This document shows, one piece after another, positions 47,334 to 56,259 of a DNA stretch of 64,000 nt. The notes beneath the pieces are model-generated. The model was given only the letters and a program-made list of their open reading frames with translations. It did no database searches and had not been told where the DNA came from. Each line of letters begins with the position of its first letter. Within the stretch, counting starts at the first letter, position 1. Source of the DNA: Homoserinibacter gongjuensis (lineage in GTDB: Bacteria; Actinomycetota; Actinomycetes; Actinomycetales; Microbacteriaceae); contig NZ_BSVA01000001.1 of NCBI RefSeq assembly GCF_030161875.1, positions 2,666,001 through 2,730,000 of the forward strand, in the 5' to 3' direction. Position numbers and translations under genes: made by a program.

Positions 47334-47840
47334 CTATGCCCGAGGGCGCTCCACAGGATGCAGCACGACCTCATCGAGTCCGGATGCGCCGAGCTTCGCG
47401 GTGAGAAAGGTCCCGTACGGCTGCCGGCGGCGATCGGTGGGCGATCCAGGGTTCAGCAACCGCAGCCCGCGCGGCGTCGTGGTGTCCCACGGGATGTGGC
47501 TATGGCCGAACACGAGCACGTCGACGTCCGGATACGCGGACTCGCAGCGTCGTTCGCGACCCGCGGCGGTGCCGGTCTCGTGAACGACCGCGAACGACAT
47601 CCCCTCGAGCTCGACCCGGGCCACCTCCGGGAGCCGCGCACGGAGTTCTGTCCCGTCGTTGTTACCCCAGCACGCCACGAGCCGCGTCGCGCGTTCCTCG
47701 AGTTCGTCGAGCAGCTCGACCCCGACCCAGTCTCCGGCGTGGAAGACGACGTCGGCGGCCGCAACGGCAGCCCACACCTCATCCGGAAGCTTCTTGGCGC
47801 GCACCGGCAGGTGGGTATCCGAGATCATGAGCAACCGCAC
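47334..47840 (-). CDS. Metallophosphoesterase, YfcE/MJ0936-like
   Basis: 168 residues. Calcineurin-like metal-binding motifs are in order: LLMISDTHLP (D-x-H), VVFHAGDWV (GD), VACWGNND (GN), VVHETG and VFGHSHIP (GHxH), then LLNPGSPTDRR. This is the small-phosphodiesterase group; the in-vivo substrate is unknown. I use GTG 47840, which has GAAGG five bases upstream; ATG 47828 is the alternative. An upstream open frame continues but lacks homology and crosses the divergent lipoprotein gene. Confidence 0.85.
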   Translation of the reverse strand: MRLLMISDTHLPVRAKKLPDEVWAAVAAADVVFHAGDWVGVELLDELEERATRLVACWGNNDGTELRARLPEVARVELEGMSFAVVHETGTAAGRERRCESAYPDVDVLVFGHSHIPWDTTTPRGLRLLNPGSPTDRRRQPYGTFLTAKLGASGLDEVVLHPVERPRA

Positions 47841-47911
47841 GCCTTCACTCTGCGCTGAGAGCGCGCTGTCGGCAACCGCAGCAGCCACGACCAGGACCGT
47901 CGGATCCTCGC

Positions 47912-47940
47912 TAGCCTGGCGGTTTACCCGAACGAAGGAG
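47912..47940 (+). promoter_or_regulatory. -10 box and RBS of the lipoprotein gene
   Basis: TAGCCT (47912-47917) followed by a short leader and GAAGGAG (47934-47940) before ATG 47947. Divergent from the phosphoesterase gene. Confidence 0.5.
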
Positions 47941-47946
47941 AATGCA

Positions 47947-48456
47947 ATGCGGGCGAGACTGTTGGCGGTTCTGCTGGGAACGGTGGGGGTGATCGCGCTC
48001 ACCGGGTGCGCGGCATCCGTGCCCGAACCGGCGCCGACCTCAGCCATCGACAACGAGGCAGTCGACCAGCACACGACAGACGAGGAGAGTGCCGACGCGC
48101 CGGCGACGACCACGATCCCGGCGGGGGCTCGCGCGGCGAGCGCGGACTTCCCCTTCCCCGTACCGGAGGACTGGGCAGAGCATGAGCCGTTCGCCGAAGA
48201 GAAGGTCGGCGGCTCGGCCGGCGTCTACGGCTCTCTGGTGTTCCCGGGGGATGCCGCCTCGGCCGCCGCGAGCTACCAGGCGCTGCTGCGCGACGCCGGG
48301 TACGTCGTGCATCCGCATCCGCTCGGGGAAGTCACGCACGACGCGGCCTTCATCGTCGAGGGGCCGATCGACGGGGTCGCGTACTCCGGGCAGATCAGCT
48401 TCGACACGATCGCGGATGGCACACCCCGCGTCGCCATCAACCTCACCCAGAAGTGA
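47947..48456 (+). CDS. Putative secreted lipoprotein
   Basis: 169 residues. Signal MRARLLAVLLGTVGVIAL is followed by the lipobox LTGC, a Thr/Asp/Glu-rich linker of about 35 residues, and a roughly 100-residue domain with FPVPEDWAEHEPF, ASYQALLRDAGYVVHPHPLGE and YSGQISFDTIADGTPRVAINL. I do not recognise the domain; the layout suggests a small surface-bound domain. An independent gene flanked by its own promoter and a terminator. Confidence 0.75.
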   Translation: MRARLLAVLLGTVGVIALTGCAASVPEPAPTSAIDNEAVDQHTTDEESADAPATTTIPAGARAASADFPFPVPEDWAEHEPFAEEKVGGSAGVYGSLVFPGDAASAAASYQALLRDAGYVVHPHPLGEVTHDAAFIVEGPIDGVAYSGQISFDTIADGTPRVAINLTQK

Positions 48457-48462
48457 TACCGC

Positions 48463-48496
48463 GTGCGGGGGCGTCGAGCGGTCGGCGCCCTCGCAC
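48463..48496. terminator. Bidirectional hairpin terminator
   Basis: GTGCG-G-GGGCG / CGCCC-T-CGCAC stem with one mismatch and a 12-base loop. It lies between the lipoprotein gene (+) and tRNA-Leu (-). Confidence 0.6.
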
Positions 48497-48519
48497 TCGC
48501 GGGCCCGCGACGTTCTTGG

Positions 48520-48605
48520 TGGTACCGGTGGTGGGACTCGAACCCACATGTCCTCACGGACAACCGATTTTGAGTCGGTCGCGTCTGCCATTCCGCCACA
48601 CCGGC
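48520..48605 (-). tRNA. tRNA-Leu(CAA)
   Basis: On the minus strand: acceptor GCCGGTG paired with CACCGGT (one G-U at the end), D-arm with GGCGGAATGGCAGACGC, anticodon stem CCGA/TCGG with loop CTCAAAA (anticodon CAA, reads UUG), a long type II variable arm TTGTCCGTGAGGACA, TPsiC loop GGTTCGAGTCC, and an encoded CCA end. The long variable arm is as expected for Leu. No integrated element is seen next to it. Confidence 0.95.
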
Positions 48606-48654
48606 TGGTGTCGACGCTCCGCATCCGGAGCCTCGCGGCATCCTGACGTTACCG

Positions 48655-48667
48655 TAGGATCGAGGGG
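48655..48667 (+). promoter_or_regulatory. -10 box of a probable leaderless pdtaR promoter
   Basis: TAGGAT (48655-48660) ends six bases before GTG 48667. No clear Shine-Dalgarno. Confidence 0.5.
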
Positions 48668-49272
48668 TGAGTGACACCGAACAGGCCCCAGTCGCGCCCC
48701 GCCGAGTCGTCGTCGCCGAGGATGAGTCGCTCATCCGGCTCGACATCGTCGAGATTCTGCGTGACAACGGCTTCGATGTGGTGGGGGAGGCCGGCGACGG
48801 CGAGACCGCTGTGGCGCTGGCCACGGAACTCCGCCCCGACCTCGTCGTGATGGACGTCAAGATGCCCCAGCTCGACGGCATCTCCGCGGCGGAGCGCCTC
48901 ACCAAGAACCACATCGCGCCCGTCGTGCTGCTCACCGCCTTCAGCCAGAAGGAGCTCGTGGAGCGTGCCTCGGAGGCGGGGGCTCTCGCCTACGTCGTGA
49001 AGCCCTTCACCCCCAACGACCTTCTGCCCGCGATCGAGATCGCCCTCAGCCGCTACCAGCAGATCGTGACGCTCGAGGCCGAGGTCGCCGACATGGTCGA
49101 GCGCTTCGAGACCCGCAAGCTCGTCGATCGCGCCAAGGGGCTGCTCAACGAGAAGATGGGCCTGTCGGAGCCGGATGCGTTCCGCTGGATCCAGAAGGCG
49201 TCGATGGACCGGCGCCTCACCATGCACGATGTCGCCCAGGCGATCATCGACCAGCTCGCGCCGAAGAAATAG
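48667..49272 (+). CDS. pdtaR: ANTAR-domain response regulator (PdtaR-like)
   Basis: 201 residues. The receiver domain has the acidic pair VVVAEDESLIRLDI, the phospho-Asp in LVVMDVKMPQLDG, LLTAF and the Lys of YVVKPF. The C-terminal ANTAR domain (about 135-195: FETRKLVDRAKGLLNEKMGLSEPDAFRWIQKASMD) binds dual-hexaloop RNAs and acts as an antiterminator in the family. The position just upstream of polA-rpsA matches mycobacterial Rv1626 (pdtaR). The partner histidine kinase PdtaS is not in the window. Intact. Confidence 0.9.
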   Translation: MSDTEQAPVAPRRVVVAEDESLIRLDIVEILRDNGFDVVGEAGDGETAVALATELRPDLVVMDVKMPQLDGISAAERLTKNHIAPVVLLTAFSQKELVERASEAGALAYVVKPFTPNDLLPAIEIALSRYQQIVTLEAEVADMVERFETRKLVDRAKGLLNEKMGLSEPDAFRWIQKASMDRRLTMHDVAQAIIDQLAPKK

Positions 49273-49285
49273 CGGGCTGCGGGTC

Positions 49286-49325
49286 GGATTTCGATACGCC
49301 CGCTTCGCGGGCTACTCAATCAGCG
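49286..49325. repeat. REP-like hairpin repeat, copy 3 (reverse orientation)
   Basis: On the minus strand CGCTGATTGAGTAG, CCCGC-GAA-GCGGG hairpin, CGTATCGAAATCC. It sits between pdtaR and the convergent thioesterase, and the TGA of its TGATTGAG core supplies the thioesterase stop codon. It may serve as a bidirectional terminator. Confidence 0.8.
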
Positions 49326-49750
49326 GCTCTGTCCCGCAGCATGTTCGTCATCCGCACCGTCGACAGGCGCCGCCCGTCGTCGTCGGTCATGACGATCTCG
49401 TGCGTACAGAGGGTGCGCCCGAGCACGAGCGCCGTGCAGGTGCCGGTGACCCAGCCCTCGGTGATCGAGCGGCTGTGCGTCGCGTTGATCTCGATGCCGA
49501 CGGCGTAGCGTCCCGGCCCGGCGTGGATGGCCGAGGAGATCGAGCCGAGCGATTCGCCGAGCACGACGTGCGCGCCGCCGTGCAGCAGACCGACGACCTG
49601 CCGGTTGCCCTCGACCGGCATCCGGGCCACCGAGTGGGTGGCCGACAGCTCGAGGAACTCGATGCCCATGCGCCGCGGGAGTTCACCGCCCCCGGATTCG
49701 CCCAGACGGGCCACCAGTTCGGGGTCGAGATCGGGCGGAAGGATGACCAT
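49316..49750 (-). CDS. Hotdog-fold thioesterase (PaaI-like)
   Basis: 144 residues of the PaaI/4HBT group. ELPRRMGIEFLELSATHSVARMPVEGNRQVVGLLHGGAHVVLGESLGSISSAI contains the HGG and the helix with the catalytic Glu, followed by GIEINATHSRSI, typical of acyl-CoA thioesterases such as 1,4-dihydroxy-2-naphthoyl-CoA or phenylacetyl-CoA types. ATG 49750 is preceded by GGAG. The stop lies in the REP-like repeat. It is divergent from polA; the two starts are 60 bases apart. Confidence 0.88.
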   Translation of the reverse strand: MVILPPDLDPELVARLGESGGGELPRRMGIEFLELSATHSVARMPVEGNRQVVGLLHGGAHVVLGESLGSISSAIHAGPGRYAVGIEINATHSRSITEGWVTGTCTALVLGRTLCTHEIVMTDDDGRRLSTVRMTNMLRDRAAD

Positions 49751-49782
49751 GAGCGCTCCATCGGTAGTTCGGGTCGGTGGGG

Positions 49783-49804
49783 TGTCGGGCCCTCCGGATA
49801 GGCT
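49783..49804 (+). promoter_or_regulatory. polA promoter with RecA-NDp/PafBC-like motif
   Basis: TGTCGGGC (49783-49790), eight bases, TAGGCT (49799-49804), then six bases to GTG 49811. The spacing equals that of the DNA-damage promoter motif TTGTCRGTG-N8-TANNNT described in mycobacteria. The match is TGTCGG plus a perfect TANNNT. The transcript would be leaderless. Confidence 0.55.
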
Positions 49805-49810
49805 GGCTCC

Positions 49811-52475
49811 GTGCCGGAAGAAAAGCCTACGCTCCTGCTCATCGACGGCCATTCGCTGGCGTTCCGGGCGTTCTATGCGCTGCCCATCGACAGCTTCGTG
49901 ACGCGCGACGGTCAGCACACCAACGCCATCCACGGGTTCATCTCGATGCTGCTCAACCTGCTGCAGCAGCAGAAGCCCACCCACCTCGCGGTCGCCTTCG
50001 ACATCTCGCGCTTCTCGTTCCGCACGCGCGAGTACGCCGAATACAAGGGAACCCGCGGCGAGACGCCTCCCGAGTTCGTGGGCCAGGTGCCCCTGCTCGA
50101 GGAGGCCCTGCAGGCCATGAACATCCGCACGATCTCGAAGGAGGACTTCGAGGCGGATGACATCCTCGCCACCCTCGCGACGCGCGGTGCCGCGGAGGGG
50201 TACCGGGTGCTCGTCGTCTCGGGCGACCGCGACACGATCCAGCTCGTCGACGACGACATCACCCTGCTCTACCCGAACGTGCGCGGGGTCTCCGAGCTCA
50301 AGACCTACGACACGGATGCGGTGATCGAGCGCTACGGCATCCGTCCCGAGCAGTACCCCGAGATCGCCGCCCTCGTGGGCGAGACGAGCGACAACCTGCC
50401 GGGCGTCGACAAGGTCGGCGAGAAGACCGCCGTCAAGTGGATCCAGCAGTACGGCACGGTCGAGGAACTGCTCGCGCACGCTGACGACATCAAGGGCGTC
50501 GTGGGGCAGAACCTACGCGACCAGCAGGATCGCGTGGTGCGCAATCGCAAGCTCAACCGGCTGGTTCGCGACGTCGAGCTGCCGCTCGCGCCGGCCGACC
50601 TCGAGCGTCAGCCCATCGACCCGACCGCCGTGCGCTCGGTCTTCGATCGGCTGCAGTTCCGCACTCTGCTCGACCGGGTGTTCAAGATCGAGGAGCCGCA
50701 TCCGACGCCGGCCTCGTCGACGCCGATACCGCCGACAACCGCGCGATCGCCGCGCCCGCCGTACGCACGATGATCGACGAGGAGCTCGCGAAGTGGCTGC
50801 GCACGCAGTCCCAGGACGGCACCGCCCCGCTCGGCCTGCGCATCGCGACGATCAACGGTCAGGTCGAGGGGTTCGGCATCGCGAGCCTCACCGAGACGGC
50901 GTGGGTGCCGTGGGCACCCGGACGCCCCGACTACACGGCCCTCGAGGCGTGGCTGGCATCCGATGCGCCCAAGTACCTGCACGACGCGAAGCGGCAGCTC
51001 AAGTCGCTCGCCGGCACGGGTCTCACGCTCGAGGGCGTTGCGGGCGACGCCGCGTTGTCGGCGTGGCTCTTGCGCCCCTCCACCAAGGCCGACAGCCTCG
51101 GCGGGCTCACCTACTACTACCTCGGCGAGACGCTGCCCGAGCCCGATCCGAGCCAGCTCGTGCCCGAAACCGAGGCGCTCAACCCGGCCACCGAGGCCTG
51201 GTACCTCGTGCGGCTGCAGGCCGAGCTCGACGCCCGGCTCGACCCGGGCTCCCTTACGGTGCAGCGCGACATCGAGGTACCCCTCGTGCCCGTGCTCGCG
51301 CGCATGGAGCTGCAGGGCGTCACGGTGTCGGCCGACGTGCTCGGCGAGCTCAACTCGCGGCTCGGCACCCAGGCGGCCGAGATCGCGCAGCAGGCGTACG
51401 CCGAGATCGGTCACGAGGTCAACCTCGGCTCCCCGAAGCAGCTGCAGGAGGTGCTCTTCACCGAGCTCGGCATGCCCAAGACCCGGGCCAACAAGACCGG
51501 CTACTCGACCGACGCACAGGCGCTGGCCGACCTGCAGGAGGCGCACCCGCATCCGTTCCTGGAGCTGCTGCTGAAGCACCGGGATGCAACCAAGATCCGG
51601 CAGATCGTCGAGACGCTGCAGACCGCGATCGGTGCCGACGGCCGCATCCACACGACGTACGAGCAGACGGGCTCGGCAACCGGGCGCATCTCGTCGAACG
51701 ACCCCAACCTGCAGAACATCCCGATCAAGACCGAGGTCGGCCGCGAGGTGCGCTCGGCGTTCCTCTCGGGTGAGGGTTTCGAGACGCTGCTCACCGCCGA
51801 CTACTCGCAGATCGAGATGCGCATCATGGCGCACCTCTCGGAAGACGAGGGTCTCATCGAAGCGTTCCGCTCGGGGAGGACCTGCACCGTTTCGTCGGCG
51901 CACGCATCTTCGGCGTCGCGCCCGCCGAGGTGACCCCGATCATGCGCACCAAGGTCAAGGCGATGTCCTACGGACTCGCCTACGGGCTCTCCGCCTTCGG
52001 GCTCAGCAAGCAGCTGCGCATCGAGGTCTCCGAGGCGAAGGAGCTCATGGCCGACTACTTCGCCCGCTTCGGTGCCGTGCGCGACTACCTGCGCAGCGTC
52101 GTCGAGCAGGCGCGCGTCGACGGCTTCACGACCACGATCTTCGGGCGTCGACGCCCGTTCACCGACCTCACCTCGACCAACCGCGTGCTGCGCGAGAACG
52201 CCGAACGTCAGGCCTTGAACTCGCCCATCCAGGGCTCGGCCGCCGACATCATCAAACGCGCGATGCTCGAGATCGACGCCGAGATCCGTGTGCAGCAGCT
52301 CGACTCGCGCATGCTGCTCCAGGTACACGACGAGCTCGTCTTCGAGGTGGCGCCGGGTGAACTCGAGCGGATGCGCACGATCGTGACCGACGGGATGGCG
52401 GGCGCTGCGGAGCTCTCCGTGCCTCTGGATGTGCAACTCGGGACTGGCCCCAACTGGGACGCTGCCGCACACTAG
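49811..52475 (+). CDS. polA: DNA polymerase I (two apparent frameshifts)
   Basis: Gap filling and primer removal. The N-terminal 5' nuclease has LLIDGHSLAFRAFYAL, EADDILATLA, VVSGDRDTIQLV and LPGVDKVGEKTA. The middle domain lacks clear 3'-5' exonuclease motifs, as in other actinobacteria. The polymerase part has motif A LTADYSQIEMRIMAHLS, motif B RTKVKAMSYGLAYGLSAFGL and motif C LQVHDELVFE. Missing bases are inferred near 50713 (LVDADTADNRAIAAPAV when repaired) and near 51876 (SGEDLHRFVGARIFG). Repaired length is 888 residues. GTG start directly after the promoter. Confidence 0.95.
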
Positions 52476-52528
52476 ACGGAACACGTCAGGCCCACCTGAT
52501 GGATGCGGGAGCGGAAAGGAGAGCGCGG

Positions 52529-52798
52529 ATGCCGGAGCGCACGGTCGTCGTCGCGTCGAGCGTCGGGTTGCACGCGCGCCCCGCGGCGCTGTTCTCGCAG
52601 GCCGCGGCGCAGGCATCCGTTCCCATCGTGCTCACGTCGGCGGCGGGGCGAAGCGTCAACGCCGCGAGCATCCTCGGCGTGCTCTCGCTCGGGATCGACC
52701 ACGGTGAGCGCGTCACCCTCTCGAGCGAGGCTCCCGGCGCCGACCCGGCACTCGACGCTCTCGTGGCGCTTCTCGAGCGCGACCTCGACGAGGAATAA
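52529..52798 (+). CDS. ptsH: Phosphocarrier protein HPr
   Basis: PTS phosphate carrier, 89 residues from ATG 52529 with AAAGGAGAG as RBS. SSVGLHARPAALFSQAA carries the phospho-accepting His15, and NAASILGVLSLGIDHGE carries the Ser47 region that HPr kinase would target in firmicutes. No ptsI or EII genes are adjacent. In-frame ATG 52499 is upstream but has no better RBS. Intact. Confidence 0.93.
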   Translation: MPERTVVVASSVGLHARPAALFSQAAAQASVPIVLTSAAGRSVNAASILGVLSLGIDHGERVTLSSEAPGADPALDALVALLERDLDEE

Positions 52799-52841
52799 GA
52801 AGGGGCCGGAGGTCCCTGGCGTCGGTGTCGCCCCCGGTGAA

Positions 52842-52854
52842 TAGGGTGGAGGGA
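52842..52854 (+). promoter_or_regulatory. -10 box upstream of the DUF885 gene
   Basis: TAGGGT (52842-52847) lies six bases before ATG 52854. GGAGGG in between could be an RBS or merely spacer. A weak TGTCGC ten bases upstream of the box resembles the damage promoters but lacks the conserved final G. Confidence 0.4.
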
Positions 52855-54548
52855 TGAGCGAAGAGCGCCCCACCACCCCCATCGACACCATCGCAGAACG
52901 CTGGGTCGACACTCTCGTCGACCTCGTCCCCGACGTCGCGATCTATATCGGGGTGCCGGGTCGCACGGGTGAGTACGGCGACCTCTCGCCGGCGGGCCAC
53001 GAGCGCCTGGCCGACGCGACGCGTGCGCTCGTCACCGAGCTCGAGACGGCGACGCCGCAGGACGCCGTCGACGAGGTGACGAAAGCCGACCTGCTCGCCG
53101 AGGCACGCCTCTCGCTCGAGGCCCACGATGCACGCCTCCACCTGCGCGACCTCAACGTGATCGCCTCGCCTGCGCAGGAGATCCGCGAGACCTTCGACCT
53201 CATGCCGACGGGCACCGAGGCGGACTGGGCGACGATCGCCGAGCGTCTCGGCAACCTCCCCGGCGCGGTGGCGGGGTATGTCGAGACCCTTCGGGCCGGC
53301 ATCGCCGAGGGGGTCGTGCCTGCGAAGCGTCAGGTGCGCGAAGTCGTCGAGCAGGCCCGTCGCAACGGCCGCCCCGACGGCTTCTTCACCGAATTCACCG
53401 CCGGGGCCGCCCTGGAATCGGGCGAGCTGCCCGAGAGCCTGCGCAGCGATCTCGCCCGCGGTGCCCAGGTCTCGGCCGCCGCGTACCGCGAACTCGCCGA
53501 CTTCCTCGAGACCGAGCTGCTGCCCGTCGCATCCGAGCAGGATGCCGTGGGCCGCGAGCTCTACGCCCTGCGGTCGCGGCACTTCCTCGGTGCCGAGATC
53601 GACCTCGACGAGACCTACGAATGGGGCATCGGCGAGCTCGAGCGCATGATCGAGGAGCAGACCCGGGTCGCCGACGAGGTGCTCGCCGGTGCGAGCGTCG
53701 AAGAGGCCGTCGCCCACCTCGAACAGGACGCGAGCCGCAAGCTGCACGGCACCGACGCCCTCAAGGCCTGGATGCAGCAGCTCAGCGACCGCGTCGTCGA
53801 CGAGCTCGGCCGCAGCCACTTCGACATCCCCGAACCCGTGCGGGCGCTCGAGTGCATGATCGCCCCGACCCAAGACGGCGGCATTTACTACACGGGCCCG
53901 TCCGACGACTTCTCGCGTCCGGGGCGGATGTGGTGGAGCGTTCCCGAGGGCGTCACCGAGTTCGACACCTGGCGTGAGAAGACGACCGTGTTCCACGAGG
54001 GGGTGCCCGGCCACCATCTGCAGATCGGCCAGGCGGTGTTCAACCGTGCGCAGCTCAACACCTGGCGGCGCCAGCTCGCCGGCACGAGCGGACACGCCGA
54101 GGGCTGGGCGCTCTACGCCGAGCGGCTCATGGAAGAGCTCGGCTACCTCGACGACCCCGCCGACCGACTCGGCATGCTCGATGGTCAGCGCATGCGGGCG
54201 GCCCGCGTCGTGCTCGACATCGGGGTGCACCTCGGCAAGCCGAAGCCCCGCATCCACGGGCTGGAGGATCTGCCCACCGACGGCGTGTGGGACGCCGACT
54301 TCGCGCTCACCTTCATGCGCCGCAACGTCAACATGGACGACGCCTTCGTGCGCTTCGAGGTGAATCGCTACCTCGGCTGGCCCGGGCAGGCGCCGTCGTA
54401 CAAGGTGGGGCAGCGCATCTGGGAGCAGATCCGCGACGACGCGCAGCGCCGCGAGGGCGACGCGTTCTCGTTCCGCGACTTCCACAAGCACGCGCTCGAC
54501 CTCGGCGGGGTCGGGCTCGACACCCTGCGTACCGCGCTCGCCCCGTGA
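52854..54548 (+). CDS. DUF885 family metallopeptidase-like protein
   Basis: 564 residues, no signal peptide, largely helical. The zinc site is VFHEGVPGHHLQIGQ (HExxxHH type) with the second Glu in SGHAEGWALYAERLMEEL, both diagnostic for DUF885. Proteins of this family are predicted zinc carboxypeptidases; no substrate is known for this one. Intact. The stop overlaps the GTG of the next gene (GTGA), suggesting a three-gene cassette. Confidence 0.9.
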   Translation: MSEERPTTPIDTIAERWVDTLVDLVPDVAIYIGVPGRTGEYGDLSPAGHERLADATRALVTELETATPQDAVDEVTKADLLAEARLSLEAHDARLHLRDLNVIASPAQEIRETFDLMPTGTEADWATIAERLGNLPGAVAGYVETLRAGIAEGVVPAKRQVREVVEQARRNGRPDGFFTEFTAGAALESGELPESLRSDLARGAQVSAAAYRELADFLETELLPVASEQDAVGRELYALRSRHFLGAEIDLDETYEWGIGELERMIEEQTRVADEVLAGASVEEAVAHLEQDASRKLHGTDALKAWMQQLSDRVVDELGRSHFDIPEPVRALECMIAPTQDGGIYYTGPSDDFSRPGRMWWSVPEGVTEFDTWREKTTVFHEGVPGHHLQIGQAVFNRAQLNTWRRQLAGTSGHAEGWALYAERLMEELGYLDDPADRLGMLDGQRMRAARVVLDIGVHLGKPKPRIHGLEDLPTDGVWDADFALTFMRRNVNMDDAFVRFEVNRYLGWPGQAPSYKVGQRIWEQIRDDAQRREGDAFSFRDFHKHALDLGGVGLDTLRTALAP

Positions 54549-55173
54549 GCCGGCCGCGACATCCTGGAGCTCCGTGGGCAGCGGCGCTCGACGGGCGGGT
54601 CGATCAGCTCAGTCCGGCGCTGCAGGCGTACTTCGGCGGCGTGCCGTACGGAGCCCATGGCATCGGTGAGGGCGTGTTCACGACCGTCGGATCGCCGCGC
54701 CGCTGGCTGTGGCCGCTGCTCGCACTGCTCGGGCGCTGGAACGTCGTGTGGCCCGTGTGGGAGCGGCACGTGCCCTTCACGATCGTCAACGTCCCCACCC
54801 CCACGGGCTCGTGAGCGTGCGCCGGTTCCGTTTCCCCGCGGGCGACCGCACGATGACCGACCGCATCCTCTTCACCCCGCACGGGCTGCGCCAGCGCCTC
54901 GGCACCGGCGAGCGCGTCGTCGTGGAGCTGCACGTCGAACCCGACGACGCGGGGCTGCGCATCGTCTCCGGTCGCGTCGGCATCCGGATGCTGGGCCTGC
55001 GCTGGTCGCTGCCCGCGGCCTGGGCGCCGCGCGTCGTGGTGCACGAGCGCACGCTTCCCGACGGGCGTCAACACGTCGCCCTCACGCTCGACGCCCCCGT
55101 CGTCGGGCGCATCTACGAGTACGCGGGCGCGTTCAGCTACCGTGTCGAGCCGGTGTCGCCGGAGTTCGCATGA
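54545..55173 (+). CDS. DUF4166 domain protein (one apparent frameshift)
   Basis: 209 residues after repair. GTG 54545 opens DQLSPALQAYFGGVPYGAHGIGEGVF, then PLLALLGRWNVVWPVWERHVPFTIVN. A G is missing near 54810; repaired it reads TPTGSVSVRRFRFPAGDRTMTDRI and continues to AWAPRVVVHERTLPDG and IYEYAGAFSYRVE. DUF4166 is often found with, or fused to, TIGR01777-type epimerases, and here the next gene is exactly that. Biochemical role unknown. Confidence 0.82.
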
Positions 55174-56153
55174 GCGGCGGACGGGTCGTCGTCGCGGGCG
55201 CGAGCGGCTTCATGGGGCGGTCGCTCGTGGCGCACTGGCGCGCAGCCGGTCGTGAGGTGCAGACGATCGGGCGTGGTGCAGCGGATGCGCGCTGGGGCGA
55301 CGCCGACGGCATCCGGCGCCTGCTCGACGGCAGCGAGCTGCTCGTGAATCTCGCAGGCAAGAGCGTCAACTGCCGCTACGGGCCCGCGAACCGCGCCGAG
55401 ATCCTGCGCTCTCGCGTCGAGACCACGGCTGAGCTCGGGCGCGCCGTCGCCGGCTGCGCCGAACCGCCGCCCACCTGGATCAACTCCTCGACCGCGACCA
55501 TCTACCGGCACGCCGAGGACCGCCCGCAGACCGAAGCGGATGGCGAACTCGGTACCGGGTTCTCGGTGTCGGTCGCGAAGGCGTGGGAAGCGGCGTTCTT
55601 CGCGGCGGACACTCCCGCGACCCGACGCGTCGCCATCCGCACCGCCATCGTGCTGGGCGATGGCAGCGCCCTCACGCCACTGGTCAGGCTGGCGCGCTTC
55701 GGCCTCGGCGGCCCCCAGTGGGACACGCCCTGGTTCGCGACACGCGCCCGACGGTCGGCAGGCATCCAGCACGAGTTCCGGGCCCGCTGGGGTGCGCAGC
55801 GCTTCAGCTGGATCCACCTGGCCGATGTCGCGGGCGCGCTCGACCTGCTCGAGAGCCGGGCCGACCTCGACGGCGTCGTGAACCTGTCCTCTCCGGAACC
55901 GGTCACCAACGTCGAGCTCATGCGGATCATCCGCCGCGCCCTCCGGATGCCGGTCGGCCTGCCCGCGCCGCGTCCCGTGCTCGAGGTGGGCGCCTGGCTG
56001 ATCCGCACCGAGACCGAGCTGTTGCTCAAGAGCCGCTGGGTCGTTCCGGAGCGGCTCCTGCAGGCCGGCTACACGTTCCGCCACCCCGGGCTCGAGGGCG
56101 CGATCGCCGACATCCTCGCGCAGTCGCGTCGCGCCAGGCGGGGAGTGCGCTAG
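55170..56153 (+). CDS. NAD(P)-dependent epimerase of the TIGR01777/DUF1731 family
   Basis: 327 residues. The Rossmann loop is [58 protein letters not shown] and the end domain ([37 protein letters not shown]) are typical of the extended SDRs related to cell-division inhibitor SulA homologues (YfcH). ATG 55170 overlaps the DUF4166 stop (ATGA), so the two act together or are at least co-translated. Substrate unknown. Intact. Confidence 0.88.
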   Translation: MSGGRVVVAGASGFMGRSLVAHWRAAGREVQTIGRGAADARWGDADGIRRLLDGSELLVNLAGKSVNCRYGPANRAEILRSRVETTAELGRAVAGCAEPPPTWINSSTATIYRHAEDRPQTEADGELGTGFSVSVAKAWEAAFFAADTPATRRVAIRTAIVLGDGSALTPLVRLARFGLGGPQWDTPWFATRARRSAGIQHEFRARWGAQRFSWIHLADVAGALDLLESRADLDGVVNLSSPEPVTNVELMRIIRRALRMPVGLPAPRPVLEVGAWLIRTETELLLKSRWVVPERLLQAGYTFRHPGLEGAIADILAQSRRARRGVR

Positions 56154-56156
56154 CCT
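56151..56156 (+). promoter_or_regulatory. -10 box of the rpsA promoter
   Basis: TAGCCT begins with the epimerase stop codon. It would give a leader of about 95 bases before rpsA. There is no strong Shine-Dalgarno (GGAG lies 11 bases before ATG), as is common for S1. Confidence 0.45.
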
Positions 56157-56259
56157 AGAGAGTCGCCTTGTGCGGCATCCCTATCCGCATGCCCGCGGAG
56201 CAACCACAGAAGCATCGCGCCACGGGCCCTACTTTGTCCCCATCCGGAGCATCTACTAC

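Noticed and set aside
47841..48113. Extended N-terminus for the phosphoesterase up to 48113
   Set aside because: The extra residues show no homology, cross the divergent lipoprotein gene and its promoter, and the GTG at 47840 has a good RBS.
48520..48605. tRNA-Leu as an integration site of a mobile element
   Set aside because: No integrase, att duplication or change in base composition is seen on either side.
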